Of a stretch of DNA of 43,577 nt, positions 40,576-43,577 are shown piece by piece. The position numbers and the translations under genes are program-made. A model generated the notes under the pieces. That model was not told the DNA's origin and did not search any database. It saw nothing but the letters and a program-made list of their open reading frames with translations. Where the stretch lies: positions 1 to 43,577 of the forward strand of contig CAJOHU010000006.1 in assembly GCA_905234465.1 (NCBI GenBank). The letters run 5' to 3'. Numbering within the stretch: the stretch's first letter is position 1; each line of letters begins with the position of its first letter. Source of the DNA: an uncultured Alphaproteobacteria bacterium (GTDB lineage: Bacteria > Pseudomonadota > Alphaproteobacteria > Rs-D84).

Positions 40576-40604
40576 AATGTAGCAATCTATTCTGTTTGTG
40601 TAAA
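40576..40604 (-). promoter_or_regulatory. Probable promoter of nrdR
   Basis: Minus strand: TTTACA (40604-40599), 17-nt spacer, TACATT (40581-40576), immediately before the ATG at 40568. Confidence 0.45.
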
Positions 40605-40698
40605 GCAATTTTATCATCAAAAAATTGTATTTTTATAAAAAATCAAGACATTTTTTTTCATTTTGCCGTTTTGAGACAATTTTTTTGCCATAAAAATA

Positions 40699-40707
40699 TG
40701 GTATAAT
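40699..40707 (+). promoter_or_regulatory. Extended -10 promoter of ccrM
   Basis: TG-n-TATAAT at 40699-40707; no good -35 at the right distance. No TTAA-N7-TTAA CtrA-type site was noticed between 40569 and 40733, unlike Caulobacter. Confidence 0.5.
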
Positions 40708-40733
40708 TGTACGAACGAGAGAGATTTATTCAA

Positions 40734-41834
40734 ATGGACAAATACCTGAACCAAATTTTACTTGGAGATTGCATAGAAATCATGCGGGAAATTCCCGACG
40801 GTTCTGTGGATGCGGTATTTGCAGATTCTCCGTATAATTTACAGTTAGGTCAGAAAACACTTTATCGCCCCGAAGACCAAACTGCGGCGCGTGCAGTGCG
40901 CGATAATTGGGATGCATTTTCATCGCCCGCAGAATACAACAAATTTTCACGCGAATGGATTGCACAATGCAAACGGGTTTTAAAACCTGATGGCGCGATG
41001 TGGGTTATTGGTACATATCATAACATCTTTCAAATTGGTGCGATTTTACAAGAATTAGGTTTTTGGATTTTGAATGATATCGTTTGGGTGAAAACAAATC
41101 CTATGCCGAATTTTCGTGGTACACGTTTTACAAACGCGCATGAAACATTGATATGGGCAACACCGCAAAAGACCGGAAAATATACATTTAATTATGAAAC
41201 CATGAAGAAACTAAATGGCGGCAAACAGATGCGTTCTGATTGGGATATGAATATATGCCTTGGTGAAGAACGGTTAAAGGGCGCGGATGGCAAAAGTTTG
41301 CATAATACGCAAAAACCAATGGATTTGTTGCGTCGTGTGATTTTATCTTCAACCAAGCCGGGTGATATTATCCTTGACCCATTTGTGGGTTCGGGGACAA
41401 CGGCGGCGGCGGCGCGCGAACTGGGGCGACAATTTATTGGAATTGACCGCGAAGAATCTTATGTTAATGCGGCACGTGACCGCGTGGCAAATATTATGCC
41501 GATTGATTTGTCAGATATAGAAGTGTCAAAACCAAAACGCGACGAAGTGCGTGTCGCGTTCCGTGAGTTGGTTGATGGGGGGGTGCTGTATGCCGGTCAA
41601 ACATTGGTCAGCCCGCGCGGTGAACGTGTTATGATTTCGTCTGACGGTAATTTGGTGCACAGTTTATATGGTCGCGCGTCTATTCATGTAATGGCGGCGC
41701 GTATGCAACATTGCGCCAGTTATAATGGTTGGGATTATTGGTCGGCACAGAAACGCGATGGCACATTGGTTTCTATTGATGAATTGCGCAAATACGTCCG
41801 CGATATTAAGACCGGTATGAAAAAAGCCGCATAA
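40734..41834 (+). CDS. ccrM: CcrM-type adenine-N6 DNA methyltransferase (GANTC)
   Basis: 366 residues from ATG 40734 (GAGAGA upstream; the TTG at 40707 overlaps the -10). Beta-class order: motif IV ADSPYNLQLG (Asp31-Ser-Pro-Tyr; most CcrM have DPPY), AMWVIGTYHNIFQIG, FWILNDIVWVKTNPMPNF, NAHETLIWA, then NTQKPMDLLRRVI and motif I ILDPFVGSGTTAAAA. The C-terminal 80-90 residues (VAFRELVDGGVLYAGQTL...GWDYWSAQKRDG) are the CcrM-specific DNA-binding extension. It methylates GANTC after replication and is cell-cycle regulated in Caulobacter. Strongest marker for Alphaproteobacteria here. Confidence 0.95.
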   Translation: MDKYLNQILLGDCIEIMREIPDGSVDAVFADSPYNLQLGQKTLYRPEDQTAARAVRDNWDAFSSPAEYNKFSREWIAQCKRVLKPDGAMWVIGTYHNIFQIGAILQELGFWILNDIVWVKTNPMPNFRGTRFTNAHETLIWATPQKTGKYTFNYETMKKLNGGKQMRSDWDMNICLGEERLKGADGKSLHNTQKPMDLLRRVILSSTKPGDIILDPFVGSGTTAAAARELGRQFIGIDREESYVNAARDRVANIMPIDLSDIEVSKPKRDEVRVAFRELVDGGVLYAGQTLVSPRGERVMISSDGNLVHSLYGRASIHVMAARMQHCASYNGWDYWSAQKRDGTLVSIDELRKYVRDIKTGMKKAA

Positions 41835-41869
41835 CCGATTTATATCAAATTTTTTATATAAGAAAAATA

Positions 41870-42676
41870 TTGACAGTATTCTGTTTTTGTAATACTGTTT
41901 TTGCGAATAAAAATGGTTTGGTGATGTTGGATAACAAGTGGATAATTTCAAAAAAAGAACAACTGGTTGATAAAAACGGGTATTTATATACTCTGATGTT
42001 ACTTGATGGCAACAGTTCTTTGTTTGGAACAAATGTTCGTCGTATTTATTCAGAAAAAAGTTTAAATGTTGGGGATTTTTCTGATTGTAATTTGAATCCG
42101 TTAAGTGCTTATTATAATCCCGGACGGCTGGATGTTGCGACGGTGGAATACACGGTGACATATAAATGCGAAAAATCAGAATCGGTAAAAATTTCTTTGT
42201 TTGGGGGGCGTTCTGGCTGTTTTGACGCGATTATGTCTGAATCTGACTTTGATTTTCCGATTAAGCGGGGGGACACGGTATCTGTATTCAGATTTTTCCC
42301 AAAGTGTGACATGCCCCAAGATCAATCCCGATGTCATTCTTTTATGTTTAAAATTATGCAGAATTTGACCACCGGGCGAAAAAGTCCTGAATTTGAATAC
42401 ATTACTGATAATTATGTCGGAAATTTTGAAAGGGCGGTTATTGTCGGCATGGGCTGTGCCGGAACCATGGAAAAACCGGCAACCAAGGCGATGTTTGTGA
42501 CAAGTCCAAAATTTGGTTGTTTCCACATGTTGTTTTCATCAAACCAAACTTTATTTTTTACACGTGCGGGTGATAAATTGTTGATAAAACGTAATCCGGT
42601 AAATGGCACGGCCGAAGTGTTGCGCAACATAACCGCGGATGCGATTCGTGCGGCATACATTACCAATCAAAGATAA
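41870..42676 (+). CDS. Exported protein of unknown function
   Basis: 268 residues from a TTG at 41870; the start is uncertain. The N-terminal VFCFCNTVFA looks like the end of a signal peptide, and the reading frame is open upstream (RKILTVFCFC), so a rare start such as ATT at 41849 would give a better signal; ATG 41924 would remove it. The mature part is beta-rich with Cys at regular spacing (YKCEKSE, RSGCFDA, KCDMPQDQSRCHSF, GMGCAGT, KFGCFHM). Downstream of ccrM by 35 bp, but with a possible promoter (TTGACA at 41870-41875). Family unknown. Confidence 0.6.
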   Translation: MTVFCFCNTVFANKNGLVMLDNKWIISKKEQLVDKNGYLYTLMLLDGNSSLFGTNVRRIYSEKSLNVGDFSDCNLNPLSAYYNPGRLDVATVEYTVTYKCEKSESVKISLFGGRSGCFDAIMSESDFDFPIKRGDTVSVFRFFPKCDMPQDQSRCHSFMFKIMQNLTTGRKSPEFEYITDNYVGNFERAVIVGMGCAGTMEKPATKAMFVTSPKFGCFHMLFSSNQTLFFTRAGDKLLIKRNPVNGTAEVLRNITADAIRAAYITNQR

Positions 42677-42691
42677 AAAATCAGATAGGAT

Positions 42692-43577
42692 TTATTGCGC
42701 CACCGGTGGACCGGCGGTAAAGTCGCCATTACCTTGGTTTGTAAAGAATTGTCCTGAAACAAGGTCATACATACCGACAACATTGGAACTATTTTTTGCA
42801 GGTACCCCATTAAACACGACCACGCCGTTTTTACGGATAATCGCTGTTTTTAACAACCCACTAAACCCAGCAGCACTTGTTCCGCGGGCTGACCCTATAT
42901 ACATACTCGTATCGCTTTCAAAATCGCCTGATGCCGAATATGATAACACGGCGGTTCCATCGCGATAAATGCCGTTTTTATTCTGTTTTATAACATAATC
43001 TGTACCGGCGGAAATTACAGAAACCAGGTTTACGGTTTGGGCAACATTCCCAAACCTACAAATCGCATTGCTTGCAAAATATGTTGTAATTCTACCAGAA
43101 TTGCTACCAGAATTATTTCCCCACAACATTTGTGAGGATACGGCAGAAAAATTAATTTTTGCTTCTAATTCAGTATCAAGCGATGTTTTTATCCCCGTAT
43201 CAATATACTGTGTTCCGGTTGATTCAATATATTCCAACTGAGTATAACCCGCGGGCAGTGGCTGAGTTGACAATGCAAACAAACTGGTATTGATTTCCCA
43301 CAATGTGCCGTTCGGGTCTTGGTCGCCATTTTCATCAACCCGAATCAGTGATGAATTCACTGCATTGATAACGCCGGTGTTAACAGTTTCTGCGGTCACC
43401 AATGCATGAGCGTAATTTTCAGATGTGCCGTATATCGGTCTTTCGCCGACATTGCCGGTAACACTTGTACCCGTCATCACATACCCCGCCGTGCCGGTAA
43501 TTGTGTCTTGTTTCCCATCCAAACCCGTCTTAACCGCACCAACCGTCGGTACACCGGTGGCACCTGAACCAAGTGTT
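42692..43577 (-). CDS. Surface protein with C-terminal LamG-like domain (5' end beyond window)
   Basis: The frame is open to the right edge, so the N-terminus lies outside; about 295 residues are visible. It starts in VKTGLDGKQDTITGTAGYVMTG, then GERPIYGTSENYAHALVTAETVNTGVINAVNSS, and a C-terminal domain beginning PAGYTQLEYIESTGTQYIDTGI with IYRDGTAVLSYSASG and VGMYDLVSGQFFTNQGNGDF. That domain is a concanavalin/LamG-like module common in surface and phage-tail proteins of gut microbes. The KQDTI region suggests kinship with the gene at the left edge. Carbohydrate or surface binding is likely. Confidence 0.72.
   Translation of the reverse strand, partial: TLGSGATGVPTVGAVKTGLDGKQDTITGTAGYVMTGTSVTGNVGERPIYGTSENYAHALVTAETVNTGVINAVNSSLIRVDENGDQDPNGTLWEINTSLFALSTQPLPAGYTQLEYIESTGTQYIDTGIKTSLDTELEAKINFSAVSSQMLWGNNSGSNSGRITTYFASNAICRFGNVAQTVNLVSVISAGTDYVIKQNKNGIYRDGTAVLSYSASGDFESDTSMYIGSARGTSAAGFSGLLKTAIIRKNGVVVFNGVPAKNSSNVVGMYDLVSGQFFTNQGNGDFTAGPPVAQ

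Overview
The window looks like a chromosomal segment of an uncultured, host-associated (gut-type) alphaproteobacterium with a small, fairly AT-rich genome. The best lineage evidence is a full CcrM-type GANTC adenine methyltransferase near nrdR and rnhB. A periplasmic choloylglycine (bile salt/penicillin V) hydrolase, many signal-peptide Cys-rich proteins and two autotransporter-like proteins fit life in an animal gut. No species can be named from the sequence alone.

Layout. 1-15098: surface and envelope genes. These are a gene cut by the left edge, three large exported Cys-rich proteins (1090-3522, 5676-7232, 7238-8101), a two-helix membrane protein, a BtaA-like SAM enzyme, a Lys-rich single-span membrane protein, a 1209-residue ankyrin/degenerate-subtilase autotransporter, and two paralogous pairs (12805/13275 and 13804/14235). 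15494-18264: a DUF1015 protein, the choloylglycine hydrolase and a small membrane protein. 18382-18455: tRNA-Gln(CTG).

18456-31822: two tandem integrated elements using the 3' end of tRNA-Gln as attachment site. Island 1 (about 5.4 kb) has a tyrosine integrase with a frameshifted tail, an Xis-like protein, a HUH Rep-like protein, a GIY-YIG protein and an outer-membrane barrel protein. Island 2 (about 8 kb) has a serine recombinase whose last ten codons are tRNA-derived, a HigBA toxin-antitoxin pair, a Rep-like protein with an iteron-like repeat, and a 991-residue autotransporter. In both islands the outer-membrane gene is preceded by a structured leader. The two leaders share a fold and conserved patches, carry a covarying long-range pairing, and end in different expression platforms (Shine-Dalgarno sequestration in island 1, an intrinsic terminator in island 2). 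This candidate riboswitch-like family is the main discovery lead.

31992-43577: host genes resume with an NlpC/P60-like protein, a GNAT acetyltransferase, pgk, a run of six uncharacterised small genes with a triplicated 42-residue module, rnhB, a lytic transglycosylase, nrdR, divergent ccrM, an exported protein of unknown function, and a second edge-cut surface protein that may belong to the same family as the gene at the left edge.

Many host promoters are visible as near-consensus TTGACA/TATAAT pairs, frequently with a 16-nt spacer. Several intergenic regions hold trains of short palindromes.
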